The notes beneath the pieces were generated by a model. The model saw nothing but the letters and a program-made list of their open reading frames with translations, was not told the DNA's origin and searched no databases. From the NCBI GenBank assembly GCA_007050995.1, contig VJOU01000004.1:114049-178048 (forward strand): a stretch of 64,000 bases of DNA, written 5' to 3'. The translations under genes were made by a program, and so were the position numbers. Source of the DNA: Glycocaulis profundi (lineage in GTDB: Bacteria > Pseudomonadota > Alphaproteobacteria > Caulobacterales > Maricaulaceae). Positions 52,139-63,731 of the stretch are shown piece by piece (position 1 is the first letter of the stretch; each line of letters starts with the position of its first letter).

Positions 52139-53632
52139 ATGATCAGGACTTTGACCGCCGCGCTGGGCGCGCTGGCGATCGCCGGGGCCGCTTTCGCCCA
52201 GGCGCCGGACACCGAGAACGATCCGCGCGAGCCGCGCGTGTTCGAAAGCCGCGGCGAAGTGACCGCCAACGGCGAGCGCATCCGCTACCGCGCCACCGCG
52301 GGCGAGACCTTCCTGCGCGACACCGACGGCAAGGCCGTCGCCTCCATCTTCTCCACCTCTTACGTGCGCGAGGGCGTGACCGACCCCCGTCAGCGTCCGG
52401 TGGCCTTCATCTTCAACGGCGGGCCGGGCTCGGCCTCGCTGTGGCTGCACATGGGCGTGTTCGGGCCCCAGCACCTGGTCCTGCCGTCCGACGGCGATGA
52501 CGACGGCGCGGCGCCCTACGAGATCGGCCCGAACCCCCACTCGCTTCTCGACCAGGCCGACATGGTGTTCATCGATCCGGTGGGCACGGGCTATTCGCGC
52601 GCGCTGGGCGACGCCGATCCGGCCAAGTTCTGGGGCGTGCGCGAGGACGCCGAATGGCTGGGCCAGTTCATCCGCACCTGGCTGACCGAGAACCGGCGCT
52701 GGAACTCGCCCAAATACCTGATCGGGGAGAGCTACGGCACCACGCGCATCGGCGCGCTGATGAACGAGCTCGAGCTGGGCTGGAACAATGTCGCGTTCAA
52801 CGGCGTGGTGCTGGTCTCCAGCGTGCTGGAATTCTCCAACAACCGGCCCACCCAGCCGCTGGGCTATGCGGGCCTGCTGCCCGGGTACGCCGCGACGGCG
52901 TGGTATCACGAGAAGGTCGACCGGGACGCCTGGGACGGCGACTATGACGCCTTCCTGCGCGACGCGCGCGACTTCACCACCGACGAATACCTGCCCGTTC
53001 TGCTGCGCGGCCGGGACGTGGAGGAGGAACGCTTCGACGCCACGGCGGAGCGCATGAGCGCGCTGACCGGCCTGTCGGAGGACTATCTGCGCTCGGCGAA
53101 CCTGATCGTGCCGCTCAACCGCTTCCGCAACGAGATCCTGCGCGAAGAGGGCGTGACCGTGGGCCGGTTCGATTCGCGCTACACCGGCCAGGAGCCGGAC
53201 GGCGTGCGCGAGAACCCCGAGGGCGACCCCTCCGGCTATGGCATCGCGGCGGGCTACACCGCGGCCATGCGCGACCACTACACCCGCAATCTGGGCGTGG
53301 ACATCACCGACACCTACGTCACCCTGGGCGGCGTGCGCGACTGGAACTGGAACGCCGGCGAAGCGGGCGGCAACAACTCCTTCGTGAACGTGTCGATGTG
53401 GCTGGAGCGCGCCATGCGCCAGAACAGCGACCTGCGGGTGCTGGTCACCAACGGCATCTACGATCTCGCCACGCCCTTCTTCGGCACCGAGATGACGTTC
53501 AACAAGCTCGCCTACGACCCCGAGCGCGTGACCATGACCTATTATGAGGCCGGTCACATGATGTACCTGCACCACCCCTCGCTGGAGGCCCTGGCCGAGG
53601 ACGTGCGTGAGTTCATCGCCGACGGGAACTGA
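52139..53632 (+). CDS. Exported serine carboxypeptidase, S10 family
   Basis: 497 residues. Signal peptide (L-T-A-A-L-G-A-L-A-I-A-G-A-A-F-A) and an S10 peptidase domain: N-G-G-P-G-S-A-S-L-W (oxyanion), the nucleophile G-E-S-Y-G-T (~200), and H in A-G-H-M-M-Y near the end. The Asp of the triad should lie in G-I-Y-D-L-A-T-P. Removes C-terminal residues from peptides in the periplasm. A strong terminator follows. Confidence 0.93.
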   Translation: MIRTLTAALGALAIAGAAFAQAPDTENDPREPRVFESRGEVTANGERIRYRATAGETFLRDTDGKAVASIFSTSYVREGVTDPRQRPVAFIFNGGPGSASLWLHMGVFGPQHLVLPSDGDDDGAAPYEIGPNPHSLLDQADMVFIDPVGTGYSRALGDADPAKFWGVREDAEWLGQFIRTWLTENRRWNSPKYLIGESYGTTRIGALMNELELGWNNVAFNGVVLVSSVLEFSNNRPTQPLGYAGLLPGYAATAWYHEKVDRDAWDGDYDAFLRDARDFTTDEYLPVLLRGRDVEEERFDATAERMSALTGLSEDYLRSANLIVPLNRFRNEILREEGVTVGRFDSRYTGQEPDGVRENPEGDPSGYGIAAGYTAAMRDHYTRNLGVDITDTYVTLGGVRDWNWNAGEAGGNNSFVNVSMWLERAMRQNSDLRVLVTNGIYDLATPFFGTEMTFNKLAYDPERVTMTYYEAGHMMYLHHPSLEALAEDVREFIADGN

Positions 53633-53655
53633 GGGTTTCCAAGGCCCTGAACACG

Positions 53656-53687
53656 AAAAGCCCCGGCGGAGACGCCGGGGCTTTTTT
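53656..53687 (+). terminator. Strong intrinsic terminator behind the S10 peptidase gene
   Basis: AAAAGCCCCGGCG / CGCCGGGGCTTTT, perfect 13-bp stem with a four-base GAGA loop and TTTTTT. Confidence 0.9.
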
Positions 53688-53741
53688 CATGCTCGGAGCT
53701 GTTTCCTCCCTGTGCGAGGGGGAGGCTAGGAGGTCATGCCC

Positions 53742-53778
53742 GGCGGCGCAGCCGCCGCAAGCGCGAACGCGCGCCCGC
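53742..53778 (-). repeat. Dispersed GC-rich intergenic repeat, copy 3 (inverted)
   Basis: 37 bases whose reverse complement matches repeat copy 1 in 36 of 37 positions, ending in the same GGCGGC-TGC-GCCGCC hairpin. The flank toward apt has the motif CCCTGTCCTC seen before copy 1. It lies just behind apt in the apt orientation, like copy 1 behind its gene. Confidence 0.8.
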
Positions 53779-53849
53779 GCTCGTGCGCGGAACCGACCGA
53801 GCGGAGCGAGAGAGGACTAAAAACTCGAGAGGACAGGGAGAAACTCCCC

Positions 53850-54380
53850 CTACTCCCCCTCGAACGCGGTCAGACTGGCGACGCTCACGCCCATGGCCTC
53901 GATCTTCCGCGCGCCGCCCAGATCGGGCAGGTCGATGACGAAGGAGCAGCCTTCGACCTCAGCCCCGGCCTTCCTGAGCAGCAGGATGGCGGCTTCCGCC
54001 GTGCCGCCCGTGGCGATCAGGTCGTCGACGAGCAGCACGCGCTCGCCCGGCTGGACGGCGTCGACATGCATCTCCACCTCGTCCGCCCCGTATTCGAGCT
54101 CATAGGTCTGCCCGATGGTCTTGTGGGGCAGCTTGCCCTTCTTGCGGATCGGCACGAAGCCGACCGAGAGCTGGTGGGCGACCGCGCCGCCCAGGATGAA
54201 GCCGCGGGCCTCGATCCCGGCCACCTTGTCGATCTTGCGGCCCGCATGGGGCTGGACCATCGCGTCCACCGCGGCCCGGAACGCGCCCGCGTCGCCCAGC
54301 AGGGTGGTGACGTCGCGGAACATGATGCCCAGCTTGGGATAGTCCGGAATGGTCCGGATGGCGGCCTTGATGTGGTCCAT
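53850..54380 (-). CDS. apt: Adenine phosphoribosyltransferase
   Basis: 176 residues. Salvages adenine to AMP with PRPP. Motifs: [17 protein letters not shown], the G-I-E-A-R-G-F substrate loop and the PRPP signature [13 protein letters not shown]. Adenine is released by the MtnP step, so apt and mtnP work in series; a protease gene lies between them here. Confidence 0.97.
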   Translation of the reverse strand: MDHIKAAIRTIPDYPKLGIMFRDVTTLLGDAGAFRAAVDAMVQPHAGRKIDKVAGIEARGFILGGAVAHQLSVGFVPIRKKGKLPHKTIGQTYELEYGADEVEMHVDAVQPGERVLLVDDLIATGGTAEAAILLLRKAGAEVEGCSFVIDLPDLGGARKIEAMGVSVASLTAFEGE

Positions 54381-54459
54381 GGGGAAGGTGTCCGGCTCTG
54401 GTGGCTGTCGCGGCGCAGCATCGGGAGGGGCGGACGGAGCGTCAAGCCCGGCGGACGTC

Positions 54460-55191
54460 TCAGTCCCCGGCCATCGCCAGCGCGATTGCCCGGGCGAACG
54501 CGCCGGTCACCGGCTGGGCCACGCCCAGCTCGCCCGCGCCGTCCCCGGACATGCGGCCCACATAGACCGCGACCAGTCGCGCTTCCTCCCCCGCGCCTGC
54601 GGACAGGGGCGCGCCCGACACGCCGCCGCGTTCGGGACAGTCATGGATGACCGAGCCGCGCGGCGCCGACGCGCCGCCCGCCATCCGCCCCGAGACGCCC
54701 AGCAGCAGGCAGTCCCGCGCCGCCTCCGCGCCCGCGTACAGGGTCAGCCGCCCGTCGCGCTCCATCAGGGACAGCGCCCCGCCCTCGTCCTCGGGCAGCC
54801 GCCAGCGGCGGATGTCCGCGGGCAGTCGGCCATCGAGCGTGAGCACCGCCCAGTCCTCGCCCAGCGGGCCGTCGGCGGGCGACAGGACGAGCGAGGAGAG
54901 GCGGCGGGGGCCGCCGGGCGCGCGGACCCGGCAGTCGCGCAGCGTGCCGTCAGAAGCGCGGAATGCGTGGGCGGAGGCGACCAGAATTTCGCGCCCCCCG
55001 CTGGAGGGCGTCCACAGGACCGCGGCGCGGCTGTCATACAGGCCCGCCGGATCGCCGGGATCGGAACACTCCACCCGCACCCCGCCGCCCGCGTCGGCGC
55101 GCGCGGACGGAACCGCCGCGGCGGCGGCGAACAGCCCCGCGCACAGGGCGGCCGCGAGGGCCTGGTCTCGTGCGATCCCGAACATCGTCAT
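54460..55191 (-). CDS. Exported trypsin-like serine protease
   Basis: 243 residues. Signal peptide ([22 protein letters not shown]). The trypsin fold has H in V-A-S-A-H-A-F (~76), the Asp in G-E-D-W-A-V-L and the nucleophile in G-G-V-S-G-A-P-L. It differs from classical trypsins by G-V-S-G-A-P (usually G-D-S-G-G), which fits HtrA-like outliers or V8-like endopeptidases. No PDZ domain. Located between mtnP and apt, an unusual interruption. Confidence 0.8.
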   Translation of the reverse strand: MTMFGIARDQALAAALCAGLFAAAAAVPSARADAGGGVRVECSDPGDPAGLYDSRAAVLWTPSSGGREILVASAHAFRASDGTLRDCRVRAPGGPRRLSSLVLSPADGPLGEDWAVLTLDGRLPADIRRWRLPEDEGGALSLMERDGRLTLYAGAEAARDCLLLGVSGRMAGGASAPRGSVIHDCPERGGVSGAPLSAGAGEEARLVAVYVGRMSGDGAGELGVAQPVTGAFARAIALAMAGD

Positions 55192-55363
55192 GGAAGTGTA
55201 ATATGTCCGGACCCGGACGGAAAATCACGATTTCACGACGCGGAATCCGTTAGCCTGCAAGGGTCACAGGACATCATGTGGCGGCAGGGTTTCGCATCCG
55301 GGAAAGCGCCGGCAGCCGCGGTCCGCCCTCCCCGCCCACCTGTTTTCCACAGTTTCGTGACGC

Positions 55364-56241
<878 letters not shown>

Positions 56242-56245
<4 letters not shown>

Positions 56246-56862
56246 TCGGCGCTCCTCCAGTAAGCGTCCGGCGCGGTGGCGCGCCAGCGGGTGTTGTCCG
56301 CCCAGGTGTCCGCCGCGCGCAGGGCCATGGCGATATAGGGAGCCTTGATGCGGGCGTAGGACTTGGGGGTCTTCTCGGTGGCCTGCCATAGCGCGAGCTT
56401 GAAATCGGCGTAGCTGTCGCGCGCCGCGTCGTCCGCGCGCAGGAAGTCGCGCAGCAGCAGCGAGAGCGTGTTGTTGGCCGCGCCGTTGCGGCGGACATGG
56501 ACGTGAACCCGGCGCTGGCCCTCGGGCTCGCGGAAGAACAGCTTGCGCCAGTCCTCAGACCCCCGGCCCGCCTCGGCGGCCTCGATGCCGTCATAGGCGC
56601 CGTCGCGCTCGCGGGCGGGCTTGCGGCGGAAGCCGGCGGCCCGCATGCGCGCGGTCAGCTCGTCCTCGTCGTCGAGCCGGAGCACGGTGGCCTGGATGTC
56701 GATGACGTCCTTGGCGGGCAGGCCGGGCACGGCGGTGGAGCCCACATGGTCCACGCGCAGGGCCTGAGGCCCCAGCGCCTCGGCGACCGTGGCCGCCCAG
56801 TCATGGCCTTCGGCGGCCCAGTGGGGCTGGTGGGCGATGACGGGGATGCGGTCCTTGCTCAT
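56242..56862 (-). CDS. GrpB-family (UPF0157) nucleotidyltransferase-like protein
   Basis: 206 residues. D-H-V-G-S-T-A-V-P-G-L-P-A-K-D-V-I-D-I-Q is the UPF0157/GrpB signature, a nucleotidyltransferase-fold family often encoded beside small-molecule enzymes. The D-x-D pair is in K-D-V-I-D-I. The ATG at 56862 is preferred to one six codons upstream. Substrate unknown. Linked to mtnP by ATGA and located between mtnP and petC. Confidence 0.88.
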
Positions 56863-56935
56863 CGGTCCCTCGATACACAACGGGCCGCCTGATGAACAGG
56901 CGGCCCGCGTGACTGGCGTGGATGTCAGCCCAAAC

Positions 56936-57754
56936 CTAGTGCTCGATCTTCGACCAGACCTGACGGTAGGTCGCGAACAGCAGGCCGGCGAGGATGATCA
57001 GGTAGATCATCACCATCAGGCCCATGGACTTGCGCGATTCCATGTGCGGATCGGAGGCCCAGGCGAAAAAGTGCGCCACGTCCTCGGCCATCTGCTCGGC
57101 GGTGGCCTCGGTGCCGTCCTCGTAGGAAATCAATCCGTCCTGGAGCTGGGGCGGCATCGCGATCACCGACCCGTACATGTACGGATTGTAGTAGTTGCCC
57201 GCGCGCAGCTCGAGATCGGCCGGGGGCTCGTAGTCATAGCCCAGCATCAGCGAGCGGATGTATTCCGCGCCGCCGTAACGGGCCTTGGTGATGACCGACA
57301 GGTCCGGCGGATAGGCGCCGGCGTTCGCCGCCCGGCCCTGCTGGACGTTGTCATACGGATAGGGGAAGGGATCGGCGGGGATGCGCGGACGCTCGTTGAC
57401 GTCGCCGAACTCGTCGGGCTCGCCGTCGATCATGTATTCGGCCGCGATCGCCATCACGACGGGGTTGTCGTTGGGATTGTCGAAGCGGACCATCTCGCCG
57501 CCGATCGGGACCTCCTCGAAGGGGCCGCCCCGGTCGCCCAGATGGCGGAAGCGCATGTGCTCCATGCCGTGACAGGCCGAGCAGACCTCCATGTAGACCT
57601 GGAAGCCCCGCTGCACGGCGGCGCGGTCGTACGAGCCGAACGGGCCGTCGAAGCTGAACTGGTGCGGCTCGGGGCTGCGGTCCGCCGCGGCCGCCGGAGC
57701 GGCCAGGGCGAGCGCGCCGAGCGCGGCGGCGAGGAGAGCGTGGATCGTTTTCAT
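56936..57754 (-). CDS. petC: Cytochrome c1 of the bc1 complex
   Basis: 272 residues. Signal peptide (A-L-L-A-A-A-L-G-A-L-A-L-A-A-P-A-A-A), the heme c site C-S-A-C-H-G-M near residue 54, the axial-Met region in the second half and a C-terminal membrane anchor (M-G-L-M-V-M-I-Y-L-I-I-L-A-G-L-L-F). Accepts electrons from the Rieske protein and passes them to cytochrome c. Third gene of petABC. Confidence 0.95.
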   Translation of the reverse strand: MKTIHALLAAALGALALAAPAAAADRSPEPHQFSFDGPFGSYDRAAVQRGFQVYMEVCSACHGMEHMRFRHLGDRGGPFEEVPIGGEMVRFDNPNDNPVVMAIAAEYMIDGEPDEFGDVNERPRIPADPFPYPYDNVQQGRAANAGAYPPDLSVITKARYGGAEYIRSLMLGYDYEPPADLELRAGNYYNPYMYGSVIAMPPQLQDGLISYEDGTEATAEQMAEDVAHFFAWASDPHMESRKSMGLMVMIYLIILAGLLFATYRQVWSKIEH

Positions 57755-57770
57755 CGGTCTGGTTCTCCCC

Positions 57771-59075
57771 TTATTCCGCCGGAGCCGGCTGAGCGGCCTT
57801 CGAAGCCCTGCCCTTGCGGGCCGCGGCCTCTTCGAGCACCGCCGCCTCGATGGAGGCCGGACGGGCCTTGGGCTTCTCGACGAAACCGAGCACCGGCAGG
57901 ATCACGAGGAAGTAGGCGAAGTAGTAGATGGTCAGAACGCGGCCCATCAGCAGGAAGTCCACCCCGATGGCGCCGAGACCGGGCACCGGATAGTCGGGGT
58001 TCTCCGCGCCGGCCCAGCCCAGGCCCAGGCAGGCGATCACGAAGAAGCCGAAGAACCAGCGCGCCAGCGGACGGTAGCGCATGGAGCGCACCTTGGAGGT
58101 GTCCAGCCAGGGCAGGATGAACAGCACGCCGATGGCGCCGAACATCAGGACCACGCCGCCCAGCGTGTTCGGGACGGCCCGCAGGATCGCGTAGAAGGGC
58201 AGCAGATACCATTCAGGAACGATGTGCGAGGGCGTCACCAGCGGGTCGGCCGGGATGTAGTTGTCCGCGTGGCCGAGCGCGTCGGGCCAGTAGAAGACGA
58301 AGAAGGCGAAGATGATGAAGAACAGGACGATCCCGAACCCGTCCTTGGTCGTGTAGTACGGGTGGAAGGGCAGGGTGTCGGCCTTGGTCTTCACGCTGAT
58401 GCCGGTCGGGTTGTTGTTGCCCGGAACGTGCAGCGCCCAGATGTGCAGCCCCACCACGCCCGCGATCAGGAACGGGATGAGGTAGTGCAGCGAGAAGAAG
58501 CGGTTCAGCGTCTCGTTGCCGACCGAGAACCCGCCCCACAGCCATTCGACCACCGGCTGGCCGATGACGGGCAGCGCGCCGAACAGGTTGGTGATGACCA
58601 TCGCGCCCCAGTAGGACATCTGGCCCCAGGGCAGCACGTAGCCCATGAAGGCGGCGGCCATCATCAGCAGGTAGATGACCACGCCCAGGATCCACAGCAG
58701 CTCGCGCGGCGCCTTGTACGATCCGTAGTACAGGCCCCGGAAGATGTGCATGTACACGGCCAGGAAGAACATCGACGCGCCGACCGCGTGGATCGAGCGG
58801 ATCAGCCAACCATAGTTCACGTCGCGGTCGATCCGCTGGACCGAGGCGAAGGCCATGTCCACGTGCGGCACGTAGTGCATGGCCAGCACGATGCCGGTGA
58901 CGATCTGGATCACCAGGCAGACGCTGAGAATGCCGCCGAACGTGTACCAGTAATTGAGGTTCCGCGGCGTGGGGAAGTCCACGAAGGAATCCCAGCCCAG
59001 CCGGACGATCGGCATGCGGGAGTCCAGCCAGCGGGTGACGCCGGTCTTCGGCTCGTAGGTGCTAGGTCCGCTCAT
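57771..59075 (-). CDS. petB: Cytochrome b of the bc1 complex
   Basis: 434 residues, eight membrane helices. Two b hemes are held by His pairs in [15 protein letters not shown] and G-L-H-I-W-A-L-H-V. Qo site P-E-W-Y is present in [11 protein letters not shown]. The start [10 protein letters not shown] at 59075 lies 11 bases after the petA stop. A long C-terminal tail ([10 protein letters not shown] ... A-Q-P-A-P-A-E) is an alphaproteobacterial extension. Confidence 0.97.
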   Translation of the reverse strand: MSGPSTYEPKTGVTRWLDSRMPIVRLGWDSFVDFPTPRNLNYWYTFGGILSVCLVIQIVTGIVLAMHYVPHVDMAFASVQRIDRDVNYGWLIRSIHAVGASMFFLAVYMHIFRGLYYGSYKAPRELLWILGVVIYLLMMAAAFMGYVLPWGQMSYWGAMVITNLFGALPVIGQPVVEWLWGGFSVGNETLNRFFSLHYLIPFLIAGVVGLHIWALHVPGNNNPTGISVKTKADTLPFHPYYTTKDGFGIVLFFIIFAFFVFYWPDALGHADNYIPADPLVTPSHIVPEWYLLPFYAILRAVPNTLGGVVLMFGAIGVLFILPWLDTSKVRSMRYRPLARWFFGFFVIACLGLGWAGAENPDYPVPGLGAIGVDFLLMGRVLTIYYFAYFLVILPVLGFVEKPKARPASIEAAVLEEAAARKGRASKAAQPAPAE

Positions 59076-59086
59076 CTGTCGCTTCC

Positions 59087-59737
59087 TCAGCCGATCTGGA
59101 TCGTGGTTTCGGACACGAAGGTGTAGGGCGGAATGTGCAGGTTCTCCGGAGCCGGACCCCTGCGGATGCGCCCCGCCGTGTCGTAGTGCGAGCCGTGGCA
59201 CGGGCAGAACCAGCCGTTGTAGTCGCCCGCCTCGCCCACCGGCACGCAGCCCAGATGGGTGCAGTTGGCCTTCATCACGATCAGCGCGGTGCGCAGACCC
59301 TCGTCGATCTCCACGCCCTCGGCGACCTCGGCGGCCAGCGCGGAGCGGTTCTCGTCGCTGGCCGGGCTGCCTTCGCGGTTCTCGTTGCGCGAATCGCGGT
59401 CGGGCAGGCTCGCCAGCTCGACCTCGCGGGCCGCGGCGATCTCCGCCTCGGTGCGGTGGCGCAGGAAGACCGGCCCGCCGCGCCACATCACCGTGACCTG
59501 CTCACCGGCTTCAAGCTCGCTGAACGGGGTGCGGATGGAGGCGAGGGCGAGGGTGTCGCGCGCGGGGTTCATCTGGTCGATGAACGGCCACAGCACGAAT
59601 GCGCCGCCGACGGCGACGGCGCCGCCGGTCGCGATGTAGATGAAATCCCGGCGGGTGGGCTCGGCCTCGTGGCCGTCAGGGCCCTGTCCTTCGGGAGAAG
59701 GGTTCACGTCCGTCACGCGTTGACCTTTCGCATTCAA
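59087..59737 (-). CDS. petA: Rieske iron-sulfur protein of the bc1 complex
   Basis: 216 residues. TAT-like signal ([31 protein letters not shown]) anchors it; the [2Fe-2S] ligands are in C-T-H-L-G-C and C-P-C-H-G-S-H-Y-D. The ATG at 59737 is the outer start; a GTG at 59716 with AAAGG upstream is a credible alternative. First gene of petABC; a promoter should lie in 59738-59976. Confidence 0.95.
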   Translation of the reverse strand: MNAKGQRVTDVNPSPEGQGPDGHEAEPTRRDFIYIATGGAVAVGGAFVLWPFIDQMNPARDTLALASIRTPFSELEAGEQVTVMWRGGPVFLRHRTEAEIAAAREVELASLPDRDSRNENREGSPASDENRSALAAEVAEGVEIDEGLRTALIVMKANCTHLGCVPVGEAGDYNGWFCPCHGSHYDTAGRIRRGPAPENLHIPPYTFVSETTIQIG

Positions 59738-59869
59738 ACTGGCTCAGCGTCTTCAGGCGCGGGGAGCGCGCGGCGGGCCTGCCCGCCCCGTTCCCCAAGC
59801 GGTCCGCGGCAAGACATAGCCCATGAATCGGTGTCGTCCGTGCGTCTCAACGCCGCATCGGCAGAGCCG

Positions 59870-59886
59870 CACACACCCCGTGTGTG
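59870..59886. promoter_or_regulatory. Small palindrome upstream of petA
   Basis: CACACA-CCCCG-TGTGTG, 6-bp arms, about 130 bases before petA in its promoter region. Possible operator; weak on its own. Confidence 0.25.
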
Positions 59887-59976
59887 ATGGCGGATTAAAA
59901 TGACGGGCGCCATTTTTCAACCAGATTATCCGCGAAATCCGCCGCTTCGCCCCGTCCGCGCGCAGCCGCCGGCTCC

Positions 59977-61404
59977 TCAGACCAGCCCTTCACGCTGAAG
60001 CGCGGCCTCCAGCGTTTCAAAGCGCGGACCGATGCGTTCGGCCTGTCCGGGCGGGTCTGACAGCAGTGGTCCGGCGGTCTCGCTGGCGCGCGCGGCGGCC
60101 GCGGCCGGATCGGTCCCGGCGAAGCGGGCGAGCTCGCCGATGACCGTGGCGGGGTCGGAGGCGAGGTTCTCGTAGGACACCGTCGTCATGCGGTCGCCGA
60201 ACAGCGTCTCCCAGCGCGCGCACAGCCGGTCGTGCAGGGCGAGGATCTTGGCGATGTCGCTGGCGTGGTAGGTCCAGTGCCGGGCCTTGCGGTAGCGGTG
60301 CTTGAACACCGACCAGGCCAGATCGCGCGGATCGCGGCGGATGCGGATGAAGCGCGCCTTGGGCAGCGCCATGCCGATCGTGCCCGCCGTCAGCTCGTTC
60401 AGGGTCGCGGGGTCGATGATGCGGACGGCCTCGCCCGCCCACTCGCCCGCATAGCTGAGATAATTGCGGCCCACGATGGAGACCGCGTTGTCCTCGCCCG
60501 GCGTGGTCAGGGCGGCCTTCATGGCCTCCAGCGAGTGATCGCCCAGCGCCGCGCCGGACATCCAGAACAGCCCGTTGCCCCGCGGCAGGGCGAAGGCGCC
60601 CTCGCCCGCGGCCAGCGTGCGGGCCACCCAGCGCGCGCCCGCGCCGGGCGGGGCGATGATGAAGACGGGCCGGTCGTCGTCCGCGCCCACGCCCTGCCCC
60701 GCGCCTTTCAGGGTCTCGTCGAAGACCGACAGGATGTGGCCCACCCCCGCCTCGTGATAGGCGGTGTCGAAGGGGGCGGAGGCCCGGTAGAAGGCCGCGC
60801 CCTCGGCGGCCCGCCGCGCGGCGATGTCCAGCTCGCCCAGATCCTCGTAGGCCTTGGCGATGGCGTAGGACAGGATGCCGCGCTGCTCGGCGGGCACGGT
60901 TTCGTCATAGCCCAGCCGCGCCTCTTCCATCAGGGCCAGATCGTCGTCCCCCGACGCGAAGGTCTTCGCGCGCGACAGCCCCTCCCAGGCCAGCGCGTCC
61001 CGCCCGTCGGCGGCCAGCGCCTGGCGGAAGGCCTGCTCGGCGGTCTCGGCCGCGCCCCCGTCCAGCAGCAGGAAGCCCAGCCGACGGCTCAGCGCCCCGT
61101 CGCGCGGGTCGGCGTCGTAGAGCGGCTGCAGGGTCTGGATCGCGCCGGCGAAGTCCTCGGCCTCGGACAGGGCGGCGACCATCCACAGCCGGGCGTCCGG
61201 GCTGTCGGGGAGCGCCTCCATCAGCCGTCCGGCGGCGGCGACCGCGGCCAGGGTGTCGCCCGCGTCCAGCGCGATCTGGGCCACCTCGCCCCAGCCGCCC
61301 TTCAGGTCCGGCGCGGCCTCGTTCAGCCGCCGCGCCTCGATGGACATGGCGTGCAGGTCTTCGCGCTGACGCGCGTCGCGCAGGGAGGTCAGGGTGTCGG
61401 TCAT
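59977..61404 (-). CDS. TPR-containing sulfotransferase-like protein
   Basis: 475 residues. The N-terminal ~215 residues are TPR-type helix repeats (for example [26 protein letters not shown]). The C-terminal half has a sulfotransferase fold: [20 protein letters not shown] where PAPS-binding P-R-S-G-T is expected, and an intact 3'-phosphate segment [16 protein letters not shown]. The Arg-Ser-Gly-Thr loop is changed to Gly-Ala-Gly-Ala-Arg. The missing loop could reduce or change activity. The promoter region of petA lies just downstream. Confidence 0.8.
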   Translation of the reverse strand: MTDTLTSLRDARQREDLHAMSIEARRLNEAAPDLKGGWGEVAQIALDAGDTLAAVAAAGRLMEALPDSPDARLWMVAALSEAEDFAGAIQTLQPLYDADPRDGALSRRLGFLLLDGGAAETAEQAFRQALAADGRDALAWEGLSRAKTFASGDDDLALMEEARLGYDETVPAEQRGILSYAIAKAYEDLGELDIAARRAAEGAAFYRASAPFDTAYHEAGVGHILSVFDETLKGAGQGVGADDDRPVFIIAPPGAGARWVARTLAAGEGAFALPRGNGLFWMSGAALGDHSLEAMKAALTTPGEDNAVSIVGRNYLSYAGEWAGEAVRIIDPATLNELTAGTIGMALPKARFIRIRRDPRDLAWSVFKHRYRKARHWTYHASDIAKILALHDRLCARWETLFGDRMTTVSYENLASDPATVIGELARFAGTDPAAAAARASETAGPLLSDPPGQAERIGPRFETLEAALQREGLV

Positions 61405-61573
61405 GGATAAGGTCGCCGGTCCGAGTGCGGGAAAGGCGCTTGATAGCCGCAGCGGCGCCCGTCCGCCAAGCCCCCGGCCATTACGCCCCTGCCCGTGCGG
61501 CAGCTTGGCGCTTGCGCGGGACGGGCTCAGGCGGTTTGCTGCGCGCCGATCTGACATGCTGAAGGGTTCGACC

Positions 61574-62473
61574 ATGACCGACACGGCGCACGCCGGACCG
61601 CCCCCCGCCCACGCCGAGCGCGCGAAGGAGCCGCGCGCCTGGTTCGAAGCCCTGCGCGACCGCATCTGCGCGGCCTTCGAATCGCTGGAGGACCGCGCGC
61701 CCGAGGACCTCTATCCCGGCATGGCGGGCCGCTTCGAGCTGACCGACTGGCGGCGCGGCGACGGGGCCGAGGACCTGGGCGGGGGCGTGATGGGCATGAT
61801 GCGCGGCCGCCTGTTCGAGAAGGTCGGCGTGCACGTCTCCACCGTTTACGGCAGCTTCAGCCCCGACTTCGCCAAGCGGGTGAAGGGCGCGGCGGCCGAT
61901 CCGCGCTTCATCGCCACGGGCATCTCGCTGATCGCGCACATGCGCAATCCGCACATCCCCGCCGTGCACATGAACACCCGCTTCATCGCCACCACCGAAA
62001 GCTGGTTCGGCGGGGGCATGGACCTCAACCCCACCCAGGACTATCAGCGCGACCCCGATTTCGAGGACGCCGTGGACTTCCTCGCCGCGGCGAAGGCCGC
62101 CTGCGAGCGGCACGATCCCGAACACTTCCCCCGCTTCAAGGCGTGGTGCGACGAGTATTTCTGGCTGCCCCACCGCAACGAGCCGCGCGGCGTCGGGGGG
62201 ATTTTCTACGACCATCTGGACGGCGACCACGCCGCGGACTTCGCCTTCACCCGCGACGTGGGCGAGGCCTTCCTGGACATCTATCCGAAGATCGTCGAGC
62301 GGCGCATGGCCGAGCCCTGGACCGAGGCGGACCGCACCGAACAGCTCGTCCGCCGGGGCCGCTACGCGGAATTCAACCTGCTCTACGACCGCGGCACCAA
62401 GTTCGGTCTGGAGACCGGCGGCAACGTGAACTCGATCCTGTCCTCCATGCCGCCCGAGGCGAGGTGGCCGTAG
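61574..62473 (+). CDS. hemF: Oxygen-dependent coproporphyrinogen III oxidase
   Basis: 299 residues. Converts coproporphyrinogen III to protoporphyrinogen IX with oxygen in heme synthesis. Motifs: [40 protein letters not shown] and [14 protein letters not shown]. Start ATG 61574. Divergent from the sulfotransferase-like gene. Confidence 0.97.
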   Translation: MTDTAHAGPPPAHAERAKEPRAWFEALRDRICAAFESLEDRAPEDLYPGMAGRFELTDWRRGDGAEDLGGGVMGMMRGRLFEKVGVHVSTVYGSFSPDFAKRVKGAAADPRFIATGISLIAHMRNPHIPAVHMNTRFIATTESWFGGGMDLNPTQDYQRDPDFEDAVDFLAAAKAACERHDPEHFPRFKAWCDEYFWLPHRNEPRGVGGIFYDHLDGDHAADFAFTRDVGEAFLDIYPKIVERRMAEPWTEADRTEQLVRRGRYAEFNLLYDRGTKFGLETGGNVNSILSSMPPEARWP

Positions 62474-62477
62474 GGCG

Positions 62478-63683
62478 TCATTCGCACCGCCCCGTCACCC
62501 GCATCACCTCGCCCAGCGGCAGGGCTTCGACCGTGACCGCCTCGCCGGTGACCGCGTCGGTCGATGACATCGTCTCGGCCATGAACATGGAATTGTAGAT
62601 GGCTTCCTCGGTGGCTTCGGCCACCGCCTGGAAGAGCGGGGAGACGGTGTCGTTGGCGAGTTCGGGATAGGCCGCGATCTCAGCGCGCCGTGCGGACGTG
62701 CGGCGGACGGCCTCGGCGGTGGAGAAGGCGATGACGTAATCGCCCGAGCCGTTGGTGAAGCTGGCCCCCGTCCGGGCCAGCCCCGCGGTGGCGCGATAGG
62801 CCAGCCGGGACAGGTTGCGGTCCGACAGGGGCGCGTCGGTGGCGACAACGATCATGATCGAGCCATCCGGGCTGGGGTCGCCGCGTTCCAGATCGCCGCG
62901 CAGATAATGGCTGCCCAGCGCCTCGCCCACCCGCGCGCCGTCGATGTTCAGAACCCCGCCATAGTTGGACTGGACCAGCACCCCGACGGTCCAGCCGCCC
63001 AGGGATTCGGGCAGGGCCCGCGAGCTGGTCCCGATCCCGCCTTTATAGCCGAAGGCGACCGTGCCGGTCCCGGCGCCGACCGCGCCTTCCTCGACCGGGC
63101 CTTCGGCGGCGGTCTCGATGGCGGTTCTGATCCGGTCGACGGTCAGGGCGCGGCCCCGGATGTCGTTCAGGCGGCCGTCATTGGTCTCGCCCACCACGGC
63201 GTTGACCGAGCGGACGGCCTCGTTGCCCGGCTGGTCCAGCGTCCAGCCGATCACCGCTTCCATGCCGCGCGAGACCGCCAGCGTGTTGGTCAGCACGATG
63301 GGCGTCTCGATCTCGCCCAGCTCCTCGATCTGCGTGAGACCGACCGTCTTGCCGAAGCCGTTGGCCACGAACACCCCGGCGGGGACCTTGTCGGAGAACA
63401 GGTTTCCGCCATGGGGCAGGATGGCCGTGGCGCCTGTGCGCACGCTGTCGCCCTCGATCAGGGTGACCTGCCCCACCCGCACGCCCGCGACATCGGTGAT
63501 CGCGTTGAGCGGGCCGGGGGCGAGCACGCCCGGCGCGACGCCCAGATCGCGCGCCCGGGCGCGCTCGGAGACCGCTTCGCAGGACGCGGCGGGTCCGCCG
63601 GAATCCTGCGCGCTCACGGGCGCGGCCCAGACGGCGAGAACGGCGCTGGCTGCGCAGGCGAAGGTGAAAGCATGTGAGATCAT
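62478..63683 (-). CDS. Exported P1-family (DmpA/BapA-like) peptidase
   Basis: 401 residues. Signal peptide (A-F-T-F-A-C-A-A-S-A-V-L-A-V-W-A-A-P-V-S-A). Members self-cleave before a Ser; here D-G-S-I-M-I-V-V-A-T-D-A-P-L gives the new N-terminal Ser ~277. Also G-V-R-V-G-Q-V, G-A-T-A-I-L-P-H-G-G-N and N-G-F-G-K-T-V-G. N-terminal nucleophile aminopeptidase of beta- and D-amino acids by family precedent. Convergent with hemF; overlaps neither. Confidence 0.93.
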   Translation of the reverse strand: MISHAFTFACAASAVLAVWAAPVSAQDSGGPAASCEAVSERARARDLGVAPGVLAPGPLNAITDVAGVRVGQVTLIEGDSVRTGATAILPHGGNLFSDKVPAGVFVANGFGKTVGLTQIEELGEIETPIVLTNTLAVSRGMEAVIGWTLDQPGNEAVRSVNAVVGETNDGRLNDIRGRALTVDRIRTAIETAAEGPVEEGAVGAGTGTVAFGYKGGIGTSSRALPESLGGWTVGVLVQSNYGGVLNIDGARVGEALGSHYLRGDLERGDPSPDGSIMIVVATDAPLSDRNLSRLAYRATAGLARTGASFTNGSGDYVIAFSTAEAVRRTSARRAEIAAYPELANDTVSPLFQAVAEATEEAIYNSMFMAETMSSTDAVTGEAVTVEALPLGEVMRVTGRCE

Positions 63684-63731
63684 CCCTGTCCCCGGAACGG
63701 CGGCTTGAAAGGGGCGATCCTAGAGGCCGGC

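Noticed and set aside
59977..61665. Sulfotransferase-like gene starting at 61665
   Set aside because: The extra N-terminal part is low-complexity and overlaps the hemF start; M-T-D-T-L-T at 61404 is a more natural start.
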